A stretch of DNA of 64,000 nucleotides from DASUPK01 sp963763955 (lineage in GTDB: Bacteria > Actinomycetota > Thermoleophilia > Solirubrobacterales > 70-9), in contig CAVXQP010000016.1 in NCBI GenBank assembly GCA_963763955.1, forward strand, positions 310,001 through 374,000. The letters run 5' to 3'. Below, piece by piece: positions 1 to 10,592 of the stretch (its first letter is position 1; every line of letters begins with the position of its first letter). Under the pieces are notes generated by a model. It did not search any database. It was not told the DNA's origin and was given only the letters and a program-made list of their open reading frames with translations. The position numbers and the translations under genes were made by a program.

Positions 1-1328
<1,328 letters not shown>

Positions 1329-1390
1329 GCGGTGGTCGATCTCCTGGGTCGAGGTTTGAGGATGCTCAAGGCTAACGGGGATAGCGTTTT

Positions 1391-1441
1391 ATGCGAGGGT
1401 GCTCCGCAGGCAAAGCCGAGGAGCAACCCGTTCAACGATGA
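1391..1441 (+). promoter_or_regulatory. MRGC leader element, copy 1 (tiny ORF plus hairpin)
   Basis: A 16-codon ORF, MRGCSAGKAEEQPVQR, starts at ATG 1391, and its TGA (1439-1441) overlaps the ATG (1438) of the ArfB-like gene. The same bases form a hairpin: GGGTGCTCC (1397-1405) pairs with GGAGCAACCC (1420-1429) with one bulged A, and an inner GGC/GCC stem lies within. The GAGGAG that could serve as Shine-Dalgarno for the downstream gene is inside the 3' arm. Related copies lie at 36733, 48869 (minus) and 61234 (minus). The sequence similarity is seen directly. A regulatory role, by translational coupling or by ligand or ribosome sensing, is inference. Confidence 0.6.
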
Positions 1442-1848
1442 TTGAGGGCATCCGGGTCGGCGGGGATACGATCATCCCGCTCGAGGAGATTCAGTTCCGC
1501 GCCAGCCGCTCCTCGGGGCCGGGCGGCCAACACGCGAACGTGACCGCCTCGCGCATCGAGGCGATCTTCGACGTGGAGGCGTCGCAGGCGCTGACGGAAG
1601 AGCAGCGAGAGCTGCTGAGGCGCAAGCTCGGCGATCGAGTCACGGCGGTGGCCCAGGACGCCCGCAGCCAGGCGCGCAACCGTGAGCTGGCGCTCGAGCG
1701 CCTTCGCGAGAAGATCGCCGGCGGGCTGAGGCGCCCCAAGCCGCGGCGTTCGACCAAGCCGTCGCGAGCCGCGAAGGAACAGCGGCTGGAGAACAAGCGG
1801 CGAACCTCCCAGCGCAAGCGCGAACGCCGGCCGCCGACCGACGACTGA
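1438..1848 (+). CDS. arfB: ArfB/YaeJ-like peptidyl-tRNA hydrolase (ribosome rescue)
   Basis: This 136-residue protein has the class-I release factor catalytic motif GGQ in SSGPGGQHANVTASR (about residues 24-38), followed by a short globular domain and a strongly basic tail rich in Arg and Lys (residues 95-136). That layout is typical of ArfB/YaeJ (ICT1) proteins, which hydrolyse peptidyl-tRNA on stalled ribosomes while the basic tail enters the empty mRNA channel. The ATG at 1438 is chosen because homologues begin near this point and because it overlaps the stop of the upstream leader ORF. An alternative upstream TTG (1399) would read through the hairpin. It is monocistronic or co-transcribed with the DUF1905 gene. 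Confidence 0.85.
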   Translation: MIEGIRVGGDTIIPLEEIQFRASRSSGPGGQHANVTASRIEAIFDVEASQALTEEQRELLRRKLGDRVTAVAQDARSQARNRELALERLREKIAGGLRRPKPRRSTKPSRAAKEQRLENKRRTSQRKRERRPPTDD

Positions 1849-1857
1849 GCCCCACGT

Positions 1858-1892
1858 GGCGACTTTCCGGTCATCTGGAGGGGTAAGTCGCC
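1858..1892 (+). terminator. Inverted repeat after arfB-like gene
   Basis: GGCGACTT (1858-1865) is followed 19 bases later by its exact complement AAGTCGCC (1885-1892), ten bases after the arfB-like stop. There is no T-run, so intrinsic termination is only a possibility. The position between genes favours a terminator or processing site. Confidence 0.35.
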
Positions 1893-1905
1893 AAGCAACC
1901 CACCA

Positions 1906-1942
1906 GCCGATGAGTTGCGAGCTGAATCACGGTCTCATCGGC
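1906..1942 (+). promoter_or_regulatory. Inverted repeat upstream of DUF1905 gene
   Basis: GCCGATGAG (1906-1914) and CTCATCGGC (1934-1942) form a perfect 9-bp inverted repeat with a 19-base loop, ending 26 bases before the DUF1905 start. It could be an mRNA leader hairpin or a protein-binding site. Nothing further distinguishes these. Confidence 0.3.
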
Positions 1943-1968
1943 CGAGCAATCGAACCGGAGAGGCCGTG

Positions 1969-2244
1969 ATGACGAAGCTGAGCAGAGAATTCGAGGCGAC
2001 GCTCCAGACGAGCCCGGCGAAGGGCGGCTGGACCTACGTGGTGATGCCGGACTCGGCCGAGTTCTTCGGGACTCGGGGATTGGTCAAGATCCGCGGGAAG
2101 ATCGATGGACACGACTTCCGCAGCTCGTTCATGGCGATGGGCGACGGAACGCACAAGTTGCCGGTCAAGGCCGGCGTGCGGAAGGCGATCGGCAAGGAGA
2201 AGGGCGACGCGGTGATCGTGCAGCTCGAGGAGCGGCTGGGCTAG
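1969..2244 (+). CDS. DUF1905 domain protein
   Basis: A 91-residue protein matching the DUF1905 pattern: FEATLQ at the start, WTYVVMPDSAEFFGTRGLVK, then KIDGHDFRSSFMAMGDGTHKLPV and VRKAIGKEKGDAV. These are small beta-barrel-like proteins of unknown biochemical role, sometimes fused to YdeI-type domains. The ATG at 1969 is preceded by GGAGAGG. The stop TAG overlaps the stop of the convergent isomerase gene (shared CTAG at 2241-2244). Function cannot be assigned from sequence alone. Confidence 0.8.
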   Translation: MTKLSREFEATLQTSPAKGGWTYVVMPDSAEFFGTRGLVKIRGKIDGHDFRSSFMAMGDGTHKLPVKAGVRKAIGKEKGDAVIVQLEERLG

Positions 2245-3245
2245 CTCCCGTCGGGGCGGCCCATCTCCTTCTTGAACCCCTCGAGCACGCCGACCGTGAG
2301 CGGGTCCACGCCGCGGGCATTGGCCAGCTCGATCGCGAGCAGGTCGCCGAGCATGACTGTGTGGAGCACACGCTCGGTGCGGCTCTCGCCCTCCGTCTCG
2401 ACGTCGGTGACGGAGGCGGCGTAGGGCTTGATCGCCTTCGCGGTGAGCTCGAGGCGCCTGCGCTCCCGCGGGTGCTGGTCGCGGTCCCCGAGGAAAATCG
2501 CGGCGAAGCGGCCCTCCGCGCCCGACCAACCCTCGAGCTGATTGTGGTCGGCCTCCGGCAGGATCCCCGAGAAGGCGGGGATCTTGGCGTTCTCGTTGAT
2601 CTGCGTCCCCCAGCGATACGCGACCGGGGCGGTCAGGTGGCTGCCGTAGATGACGGGGGTGGCGTCGCCGATCTCTACGGCCAGCTCGCGGGCACGATCC
2701 TCGGTCGCCTCGAAGGCTCGGCCGAGGTGGGAGGCAGCGGCGTCGATCTCCGTGTGGATTCGCGGCCCGGCGAGGGCGAGCGCCGCGAGCTCGGCCGCGA
2801 CGCAGAACATGTAGCCGACCGCGGCCCGCGGCTGGAGCCCCGCCGGCAGACCGATCACGGGGACGCCGTCGGCGCGGGCCAGCTCGGCGAGCTCGCCGCC
2901 GGTCGTGGCCACCAGCCGTTGGGCTCCGAGCGCCTCCGCCGCGGCGTAGCAGCCGAGGGTCTCCTCGGTGTTGCCCGAATAGCTCGAGCAGAGGACGGCT
3001 GAGCCAGCCGGCGCCCATGAGGGCAGCTCGTACCCACGCGCGGTGAGCATCGGCTTGGTGAGGCGGTCGGAGAGCGCCGCGACCGCCAGGTCACCGCCGA
3101 TCGCGGACCCGCCCATCCCGCAGACGAAGGCGGCCGGCGCCTCCATCGCGGCCGCACGGGCACTCTCGATCCTCCAGAGCGCGTCCCTGAGGTGGTCCGG
3201 GATCGCGCGGACCGCGTCCTGCATGTCGCCCCCGGCGACCTTCAT
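2241..3245 (-). CDS. Bifunctional phosphoglucose/phosphomannose isomerase-like SIS protein
   Basis: The 334-residue protein has two SIS (sugar isomerase) halves. The first contains CGMGGSAIGGDL and SSYSGNTEETL, the phosphosugar-binding loops. The second contains YGSHLTAPVAYRW and the NENAKIPAFSGILPEADHN region, characteristic of the archaeal/actinobacterial bifunctional PGI/PMI family, which interconverts fructose-6-phosphate with glucose-6-phosphate or mannose-6-phosphate. The ATG at 3245 overlaps the stop of the upstream nucleotidyltransferase gene (ATGA), so the two are probably translationally coupled. Supplying mannose- or glucose-phosphate to the neighbouring nucleotidyltransferase fits the context. 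Substrate preference is inferred from family, not shown. Confidence 0.85.
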   Translation of the reverse strand: MKVAGGDMQDAVRAIPDHLRDALWRIESARAAAMEAPAAFVCGMGGSAIGGDLAVAALSDRLTKPMLTARGYELPSWAPAGSAVLCSSYSGNTEETLGCYAAAEALGAQRLVATTGGELAELARADGVPVIGLPAGLQPRAAVGYMFCVAAELAALALAGPRIHTEIDAAASHLGRAFEATEDRARELAVEIGDATPVIYGSHLTAPVAYRWGTQINENAKIPAFSGILPEADHNQLEGWSGAEGRFAAIFLGDRDQHPRERRRLELTAKAIKPYAASVTDVETEGESRTERVLHTVMLGDLLAIELANARGVDPLTVGVLEGFKKEMGRPDGS

Positions 3246-4228
3246 TCCGTGGCACCGACCTCGGCTGCCACACGCTCGTCCGCGCCGACCACCACGCCGT
3301 CCAGCTCAGCTCCATGCTCGACCGTCACGCCGGCGCCGAGGATGCTGTTGACGACCTTCGCGTCGTCCTCCACGACACAGCCGTCGAGGAGCACCGAGCG
3401 CTCGATCACAGCGCCTGCGCCGATCGTGCTGTTGGGGCCGACCACGCACGGGGCCCGAAGCTCTGCGGAGGCTGAGACCTCGCACCCGGCCGCCACCATC
3501 GCGGGATCATCGACTCGGGTCACGGTCTCGACCCGGCCCTCCACGATGTCCCAGTTCGCCTCCAGGTACCGCTCCGGCGTCCCGATGTCGATCCAGTAGC
3601 CCTCGAGCCGGATCCCATAGAGGCCGTCGCCGACCAGGTGCGGGAAGACCTCGCGCTCGATCGAGACCGCCCTCCCAGGCGGGATCTGCTCGAGGACCGA
3701 GCGCTCCAGCAGGTAGGCGCCCGCATTGATCTCGTCGGTGTCGATCTGATGCGGCTCGGGCTTCTCGAGGAACTCGGTGATCTCGCCATCGTCCTGCCGG
3801 TGGATGAGTCCATATCCGGTCGGGTCGGGGACCGGATAGAGGGCGAGTGTCGCCCGCGCCCCGGTGCGATCGTGCTGCTCGACCTGCGCGGTCAGGTCGA
3901 GGTCGCAGAGGATGTCGCCGTTGAGGACGAAGAACCGCTCGGCCAGCATGTCTTCCGCGAAGCGGATCGCACCGGCGGTGCCGCGCGGATCCGGCTCCTC
4001 CGCGTAGCGGATCCGGACGTCGGGCTCGAGCGCCGCGAGCGCGCTCCGGAGCCCCTCGGCCAGGTGGCCGCAGGAGATGATCACGTCGCTGATGCCGTGG
4101 CCGACAAGCCAATCGATCACGTAGGCGATGTGGGGGCGGCCAGCCAGCGGCAGCACCGGCTTCGGGACCGTGTAGGTGAGGGGCCGCAGGCGAGTGCCCT
4201 CGCCTCCCGCCAGGATCAGCGCCTGCAC
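3242..4228 (-). CDS. Sugar-phosphate nucleotidyltransferase (GDP-mannose/UDP-glucose pyrophosphorylase-like)
   Basis: This 328-residue protein opens with the nucleotidyltransferase signature AGGEGTRLRPLT and the Lys of VPKPVLPLAGRP. It has the metal-binding VLNGDILCDLD (about residue 97) and the EFLEKPEP and NAGAYLLE loops. After residue 235 come hexapeptide-like repeats (CVVGPNSTIGAGAVIERS, VNSILGAGVTVE) that would form a left-handed beta helix. This is the architecture of mannose-1-phosphate guanylyltransferases and related NDP-sugar pyrophosphorylases. It lies one base downstream of the ugd stop and overlaps the isomerase start, which suggests one operon making activated sugars for the envelope. 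The exact sugar cannot be decided by eye. Confidence 0.85.
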   Translation of the reverse strand: MQALILAGGEGTRLRPLTYTVPKPVLPLAGRPHIAYVIDWLVGHGISDVIISCGHLAEGLRSALAALEPDVRIRYAEEPDPRGTAGAIRFAEDMLAERFFVLNGDILCDLDLTAQVEQHDRTGARATLALYPVPDPTGYGLIHRQDDGEITEFLEKPEPHQIDTDEINAGAYLLERSVLEQIPPGRAVSIEREVFPHLVGDGLYGIRLEGYWIDIGTPERYLEANWDIVEGRVETVTRVDDPAMVAAGCEVSASAELRAPCVVGPNSTIGAGAVIERSVLLDGCVVEDDAKVVNSILGAGVTVEHGAELDGVVVGADERVAAEVGATE

Positions 4229-4229
4229 G

Positions 4230-5534
4230 TCAGCTCACCGCCGAGCGATCTCCGACGCTGGGGCGCCCGATCGCCTCATAGGCGATCCCGGCCGCCCGGA
4301 TGACCTTGGGGTCGAGGAAGTTCCGCCCGTCCACCAGCAGCGGGTTGCTCATGCGCTTCGCGACCTCCCCCCAGTCGAGCTCTGCGAACTCGGGCCATTC
4401 GGTGACCAGCACGGCGGCGTCGGCCCCATCGAGCGCGTCCATCGACGAGCCGGCCATCTCCACGCTGGGTAGGAGCTCGCGGGCCTGCTGCTCGGCGACG
4501 GGGTCGTAAGCGACCACCGATGCCCCCTCCCCCTCGAGACGCGACGCCAGCACCAGGCTGGACGCCTCGCGCATATCGTCGGTGTCCGGTTTGAAAGCCA
4601 GTCCGAGCAGCGCGACACGCTTGCCGACGAGCGATTCCAGGTGCTTCGAGAGCTTCGCCATCACCCGGCGCTTCTGCAGCTCGTTCACCTCGATCACGGC
4701 GTTGAGCAGCTGGAAGTGGTAGCCGCTGTTGCCTGCGAGGATCTTCAGCGCCTGGGTGTCCTTGGGGAAACAGCTTCCGCCGAAGCCCAGGCCTGCATTC
4801 AGGAAGCGATCGCCGATCCGAGGATCCATCCCCATCCCCCGCGCCACCTCGGTCACGTCTGCTCCGACTTCGTCGCAGACGTTCGCGATCTCGTTGATGA
4901 AGCTGATCTTGGTCGCGAGGTAGGCGTTCGAGGCCAGCTTGATCATCTCGGCGCTGGAAAGATCCGTCCGGACGATCGGGGAGCCGAGGGGCTCGTAGGC
5001 GGCGGCGACTGCGTCGGCTGCCCACTCATCGCCCCGGTCGAAGCCGACCACGACACGATCGGGCTCGAGGAAGTCCTTGACGGCGGTCCCCTCCTTCAGG
5101 AACTCGGGGCATGAGACGTATGCCAGGTCCGGAGCGCCGCGATGGATCGTCCGGCCCGTCCCGACCGGGACCGTGCTCTTCATCACCAGGGCCTTGCCGT
5201 CCGGCTCGCCGATCTCCTCCACCGCGCGCTGCACCGCCGAGAGATCCGCGTCGCCCGAGTAGGTGGGCGGGGTCTGCACGCACACGAACAGCAGCCGTGG
5301 GCCGTCGAGCAGCTGCGCCATCTCGGTGGTGAAGGTGAGCCGCTCGCGGTTTCGCTCGATCAGCTCCGGGAGCTCGGGCTCGTGGATCGGCACCTCACCC
5401 CGCGAGAGGGCCTCCGCTTTCTCAGGGAGGATCTCCCGGACCACCACGCGGTGTCCCAGCTCGGCGAAGCAGGCGGCGGTGACCAACCCGACCCACCCGG
5501 CTCCGACTACCCCAATCGGCTCCCTCTCGCTCAT
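4230..5534 (-). CDS. ugd: UDP-glucose 6-dehydrogenase family protein
   Basis: This 434-residue NAD-dependent sugar-nucleotide dehydrogenase has the N-terminal Rossmann motif GVVGAGWVGLVTAACFAELG, MKSTVPVGTGR, the central domain helix, the catalytic cysteine in FGGSCFPKDTQAL (about residue 254-266), and the C-terminal LGLAFKPDTDDMREA motif. Such enzymes oxidise UDP-glucose to UDP-glucuronate, or GDP-mannose to GDP-mannuronate, by two hydride transfers. It sits 20 bases after the LCP gene and directly before the nucleotidyltransferase. UDP-glucose is the most likely substrate. The gene symbol is by family. Confidence 0.92.
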   Translation of the reverse strand: MSEREPIGVVGAGWVGLVTAACFAELGHRVVVREILPEKAEALSRGEVPIHEPELPELIERNRERLTFTTEMAQLLDGPRLLFVCVQTPPTYSGDADLSAVQRAVEEIGEPDGKALVMKSTVPVGTGRTIHRGAPDLAYVSCPEFLKEGTAVKDFLEPDRVVVGFDRGDEWAADAVAAAYEPLGSPIVRTDLSSAEMIKLASNAYLATKISFINEIANVCDEVGADVTEVARGMGMDPRIGDRFLNAGLGFGGSCFPKDTQALKILAGNSGYHFQLLNAVIEVNELQKRRVMAKLSKHLESLVGKRVALLGLAFKPDTDDMREASSLVLASRLEGEGASVVAYDPVAEQQARELLPSVEMAGSSMDALDGADAAVLVTEWPEFAELDWGEVAKRMSNPLLVDGRNFLDPKVIRAAGIAYEAIGRPSVGDRSAVS

Positions 5535-5554
5535 CTTCGGCTCTCCCGCCCGGC

Positions 5555-7375
5555 TCAGGTCCCCGGGAGCTGGCGGAAGCCCTCGGCGATCTTGAGCATG
5601 TCCTCGTTCGGCACCGTCTCGATGAAGGAGTTCGAGATCCAGAACGAGCCCTGGTCGGTCTGCCAGGCGACCATCCGCAGCCGGTCACCGTCGTAATAGA
5701 GCTTGTAGTCGCGGCCGCCGATCGTCTTCTCGTCGGTCGGGTTGTCCAGGATCGGCGGGTTCGTCCAGCGGGTCCCCTCGAACCCGTAGTAATCGCCGAT
5801 CGTGGGCAGCGAGAACACCCACTTGTAGGCGGCGCGCTGGTCGTGCGGGGGCGACTGGTCCCCCTTCCCGTTGATCTTGTAGACGCGGGGCTTCTGCGCG
5901 TAGTCGCTGCCATTCTCCAGCAAGGTCGGGTAGAACACCGGGACCTTCTCCTTGCGCTGCCGGATGCCTACGGCCAGCTGCTTGCCGTAGCTCGTGTGCG
6001 TCAGGGTTGCTGACGTCGCTGAGCTCGACTGCTTACTGGAGGCCGGCTTCGGCTTCGTCGCGTCCGGCGCCTGCTCCGGCGTGACCTGCTTGCTCGGCTT
6101 CGCACTCGATCCGGCCGGGCCGGGCGTTCCCTCGATCCCGAGGAACTGGTTGACGGCCGTGTGTATCTCGTCGGAGGTGGCGGTGACGTAAGACGGGCCG
6201 AGGGTGCCGTTGAAGTGGATCTCCTTGATCTGCGCGCCCCGCAGGTCGAAGAACAGCCGCAGCACTTGCAGCATCTGCTCGGCGGAGTTGATGTCCGAGG
6301 ACGTGTAGTGGGTGAAGATCTTGACCAGCTTGCTGCGGTCCTCGAAGAGCTTCTCTGGAGGCACCTTCGCCCGGGCCTCACGCAGGAACGCCTGCTGGCG
6401 GGCGGAGCGAACGATGTCGTTGTCGGTGTGGCGGTAGCGCGCGAAGGCGAGGGCGTCAAACCCGCAGAGCGCCTGGTAGCCGGGTTGGAGGTTGATCTCC
6501 GCGTAGTCCTCGGAAGCGGGGGCGTAGGGAGAGTTCTTGTGGTAGTAGCGGTGGTCCACGTCGACGTAGACGCAGCCGATCGCGTTGACGGCCCGGGCGA
6601 AGCCGGTGAAGTCGACGTTGACCAGATGGTTGATATCGAGGCCCGTGATCTGCTTGACCGTCTGCAGCGTCAGCTTCGGGCCGCCGAGCGAGTACGCCGC
6701 GTTGAGCTTGTCGGTCCCGACCCCCGGGATGTCCACCTTCAGGTCTCGCGGCAGGGAGAGCAGGGCGATTGCGTTCCGGTCCGGATCGAGTCGGAGCAGC
6801 ATGGTGGTGTCGGATAGCCCGTACTTTCCGCTGATCTGCTGGTTCCGCTTGTCCGACCCGAGGATGAGGATCGTCTGCGGGCCGCTGCCCGGCGTCTTCA
6901 GGAACGGCTGCACCCCGTTGAGGATGCTGCCGTGCTTGAGCGCGTTGGCGATGTCCGAGAGGTAGAGGATCAGGCTCGCCGAGGTGGCGCCCGCGATCGA
7001 GGCGATGATCACCAGGGAGGCGGTCAGGAAGCGCAGCCACATCGGAAACCGGACGTGCCTGCGAACGGCCTTGAAGCCCGTGGTGATCTTGGGGCCGGCC
7101 GCGTGACCGACCCTCTCGAAGCTCGAGGTGATTGAGGATCCGGCATGCTTGACCCGGTCCCCGGCCGACGACACGAGGGTCTTCTCCGCCTCCCCCTCGG
7201 CCTCGGCGGCCTCCAGGCCATCCCACTCCTGCGTCTCGGCCGAGACGACGTGCTCGAGCTCCTCGTCGTCCTCGTCGAGGTCATCTTTTTCGCCCTCCTC
7301 GAGCTCCTCATCGTCGGGCTCCTCATCGTCGGGCTTCCTCCTCTCCCTCGAGGTGCTCGTCATCCAGCTCCTCAT
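5555..7375 (-). CDS. LytR-CpsA-Psr (LCP) family wall-polymer ligase
   Basis: The protein has a very acidic N-terminal cytoplasmic stretch, one membrane segment (FLTASLVIIASIAGATSASL), then an LCP domain: LILGSDKR, GLSDTTMLLRLDP, LSLPRDLKVDIPG, DKLNAAYSLGG, and FARYRHTDNDIVRSARQQ. The conserved Asp and Arg residues that bind the pyrophosphate of lipid-linked polymers are present. A Ser/Pro/Ala-rich linker follows, and then a C-terminal domain of about 130 residues (WVFSLPTIGDYYGFEGTRW) resembling no domain I can name. LCP enzymes move anionic or capsular polymers from undecaprenyl carriers to peptidoglycan. The acidic N-terminus continues upstream in another frame (see 7323-7490), so this start is probably an artefact of a frame break. 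Confidence 0.88.
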   Translation of the reverse strand: MRSWMTSTSRERRKPDDEEPDDEELEEGEKDDLDEDDEELEHVVSAETQEWDGLEAAEAEGEAEKTLVSSAGDRVKHAGSSITSSFERVGHAAGPKITTGFKAVRRHVRFPMWLRFLTASLVIIASIAGATSASLILYLSDIANALKHGSILNGVQPFLKTPGSGPQTILILGSDKRNQQISGKYGLSDTTMLLRLDPDRNAIALLSLPRDLKVDIPGVGTDKLNAAYSLGGPKLTLQTVKQITGLDINHLVNVDFTGFARAVNAIGCVYVDVDHRYYHKNSPYAPASEDYAEINLQPGYQALCGFDALAFARYRHTDNDIVRSARQQAFLREARAKVPPEKLFEDRSKLVKIFTHYTSSDINSAEQMLQVLRLFFDLRGAQIKEIHFNGTLGPSYVTATSDEIHTAVNQFLGIEGTPGPAGSSAKPSKQVTPEQAPDATKPKPASSKQSSSATSATLTHTSYGKQLAVGIRQRKEKVPVFYPTLLENGSDYAQKPRVYKINGKGDQSPPHDQRAAYKWVFSLPTIGDYYGFEGTRWTNPPILDNPTDEKTIGGRDYKLYYDGDRLRMVAWQTDQGSFWISNSFIETVPNEDMLKIAEGFRQLPGT

Positions 7376-7490
7376 CGACCCCGTGGTCGTCCTCGGTGAA
7401 GTCGTCGCCGAGCTCGTGCTCCTGAGTCTCGTCGGCGCGGGCCTGCTCGTCGCCCTCGTCCTTGCCCCCGCGATTCTGGTCGGGGCTCAT
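7323..7490 (-). pseudogene. Acidic 5' fragment of the LCP gene, frame-shifted
   Basis: The ATG at 7490 overlaps the M20 peptidase stop (ATGA) and opens a 55-codon frame beginning MSPDQNRGGKDEGDEQARAD and ending EEEARR-stop at 7323. Its Asp/Glu-rich composition runs straight into the equally acidic start of the LCP frame (PDDEEPDDEELEEGEKDD) if one base is skipped near 7335. The simplest reading is one gene, 5555-7490, with a single-base indel. A separate 55-residue peptide is less likely. Confidence 0.6.
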
Positions 7491-8569
7491 TCCGTCGCCA
7501 TCCCGGGGAAAGTCTTCACGAAGCCTTCAAGCGCCTGCCGGTAACTCCGCAGCGAGTTGATCGAGACCCATTCACGCGGGCCGTGGTGCCCGTCGCCGAT
7601 CGGGCCGAACTCGACCGCCGGAACGCCTGCCGCAAGGAAGGAGACGGCGTCGGAGGCGCCGTCGCGGCCGACGCTCATGACCCGCTCGGGATGGTGCGGG
7701 GAGGCCGCTTCGCAGAGGCCCTGCACGAACGGGGAGTCGGGCTCGACGACCGCCGGCGGGCGCCGGAAGGTGGCGAGCACGCGGGTGTCGGGCAGACCGC
7801 TCACCTGATCGAGGATCTCGTCAGGATCCTGGTCGGGCAGGAAGCGGATATCGACGTCTATGACGCAGGTATCGGGCACTTTGTTCAGGGCATCGCCGCC
7901 CAGGATCCGACCGAGATTGATGGAGGGCCGGTCGAACAGGGCGGAGCTGTGGCGTGCAAACGGTAGCGACTCGATACCCCTGAACACCTCGACCGCCTTG
8001 ACCACGGCGTTGTCCCCAAGCCACGGCGTCGCGCCGTGCGCCGAGCGCCCCTGCACCTCCACCCTCATCGCCAGAACGCCCTTTGCCTGCACGCCCACCT
8101 GGAGATTGGTGGGCTCGCCCGTGATCGCGAAGTCGCCGACGAAGCCGCTCCGCACGAGTGCGTCGGAGCCGCGGTTCTCCTCCTCCTCGGATTCCTCGTC
8201 CGAGACGATCCCAAGTCGGAGGCGCACCTCCTCCTGGTCGCGGAGGTCGTGCATCACGACCAGCATCACGGCCAGCGCGCCCTTCATGTCGTACGCGCCC
8301 CGGCCGAGCAGCTGGTCGCCGTCGACCGTGGGCTCGAACTGGTCGCGCCCCCCGGGCACGACGTCCATGTGGCCGTGCAGGACCAGCGTCGGGGCGCCGG
8401 TGGGCCCGACCTCGGCCGTCGTCACCGGCAGCCCGCGCGACTCGGTCTGGGCGGCCTTGATGTCGTTCGACTCGAGCCAGCCGCCAACGAACTCGGCGGC
8501 GCGCCGCAACCCCTCCGCATTGGAGGTGTCGAAGGCGATCAGTCGCTGCGCTAGGGCGAGCTCGTCCAT
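7487..8569 (-). CDS. M20 family metallopeptidase (ArgE/DapE/ACY1-like)
   Basis: A 360-residue cytosolic zinc hydrolase with the two M20 signatures: LVLHGHMDVVP (His ligand and Asp, about residue 63-73) and GRGAYDMKGALAVML (bridging Asp), then GIVSDEESEEEENRGSDAL (catalytic Glu pair). The dimerisation domain follows with GRSAHGATPWLGDNAV, and the last His ligand is in the C-terminal EFGPIGDGHHGPREWVSI. This family includes succinyl-diaminopimelate desuccinylase and acetylornithine deacetylase. No feature here fixes the substrate. It lies 54 bases after atpC on the same strand and overlaps the LCP start, so it may be read from the ATP synthase operon. Confidence 0.88.
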   Translation of the reverse strand: MDELALAQRLIAFDTSNAEGLRRAAEFVGGWLESNDIKAAQTESRGLPVTTAEVGPTGAPTLVLHGHMDVVPGGRDQFEPTVDGDQLLGRGAYDMKGALAVMLVVMHDLRDQEEVRLRLGIVSDEESEEEENRGSDALVRSGFVGDFAITGEPTNLQVGVQAKGVLAMRVEVQGRSAHGATPWLGDNAVVKAVEVFRGIESLPFARHSSALFDRPSINLGRILGGDALNKVPDTCVIDVDIRFLPDQDPDEILDQVSGLPDTRVLATFRRPPAVVEPDSPFVQGLCEAASPHHPERVMSVGRDGASDAVSFLAAGVPAVEFGPIGDGHHGPREWVSINSLRSYRQALEGFVKTFPGMATE

Positions 8570-8623
8570 GCGGGGATCGTAGGTAGCGGGACTAAGGCGC
8601 GGTGAAGCGGGTCGCCCGCGGCG

Positions 8624-9040
8624 CTAGTTATCCGCGCCCGCTACGGTCAGGAACGCCTCGGCGCGCTCCTTCTCTCGCTGCGCCTGGGCGTGAGCGCCGG
8701 AGCCCTCCTCGGACTCGCTCAGCCTGGCGTCCGCGTCCTCGATCCGCCCGCGCAGCTCGCCCTCGTCGAGGCTCTCGGGTGGGACGGCCTCGCCGACGAG
8801 CACCGTGGCGCGGTTCGCGAACACCTGCAGCCAGCCCTCGGCCTGGGCCCAGCGCCGGTCCTCCCCGTCAGGCATGTGCAGGCGGAGCTCGGTCGGGCGG
8901 AGCCGCGCCAGCACCGGGACGTGGTTCGCGAGGATCCCGATCTCGCCGACGGCCGTGCGGGTCGAGAGCCGCTCGACCTCGCCGGTGAAAACTTCACCCT
9001 CGGGGGTGAGGACGCGGACCTCGAGGGTGTGCTCGGCCAT
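8624..9040 (-). CDS. atpC: F-type ATP synthase subunit epsilon
   Basis: This 138-residue epsilon subunit sits on the central stalk of F1 and can inhibit ATP hydrolysis. It shows the beta-sandwich sequence RVLTPEGEVFTGEVERLSTR, GEIGILANHVPVLARL, and the helical C-terminal hairpin rich in Ala, Arg and Glu (residues 95-135). The start at 9040 lies three bases after the atpD stop. It closes the atp gene order I-B-E-F-H-A-G-D-C. Confidence 0.95.
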   Translation of the reverse strand: MAEHTLEVRVLTPEGEVFTGEVERLSTRTAVGEIGILANHVPVLARLRPTELRLHMPDGEDRRWAQAEGWLQVFANRATVLVGEAVPPESLDEGELRGRIEDADARLSESEEGSGAHAQAQREKERAEAFLTVAGADN

Positions 9041-9043
9041 CGG

Positions 9044-10567
<1,524 letters not shown>

Positions 10568-10592
10568 TCGTCTCCTTGCTCTCCTTCAAGTC

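Noticed and set aside
1391..1441. SAH riboswitch controlling ahcY
   Set aside because: The element lies near ahcY but points to the plus strand, away from it. Apart from a GAGGAGC match, the SAH riboswitch core and pseudoknot sequence are not present.
1875..1902. GGGGTAAG...GCAACCC as a fifth MRGC element
   Set aside because: Only GCAACCC is shared. There is no matching GGGTGCTCC arm, no tiny ORF, and the distance to the next start is too long.
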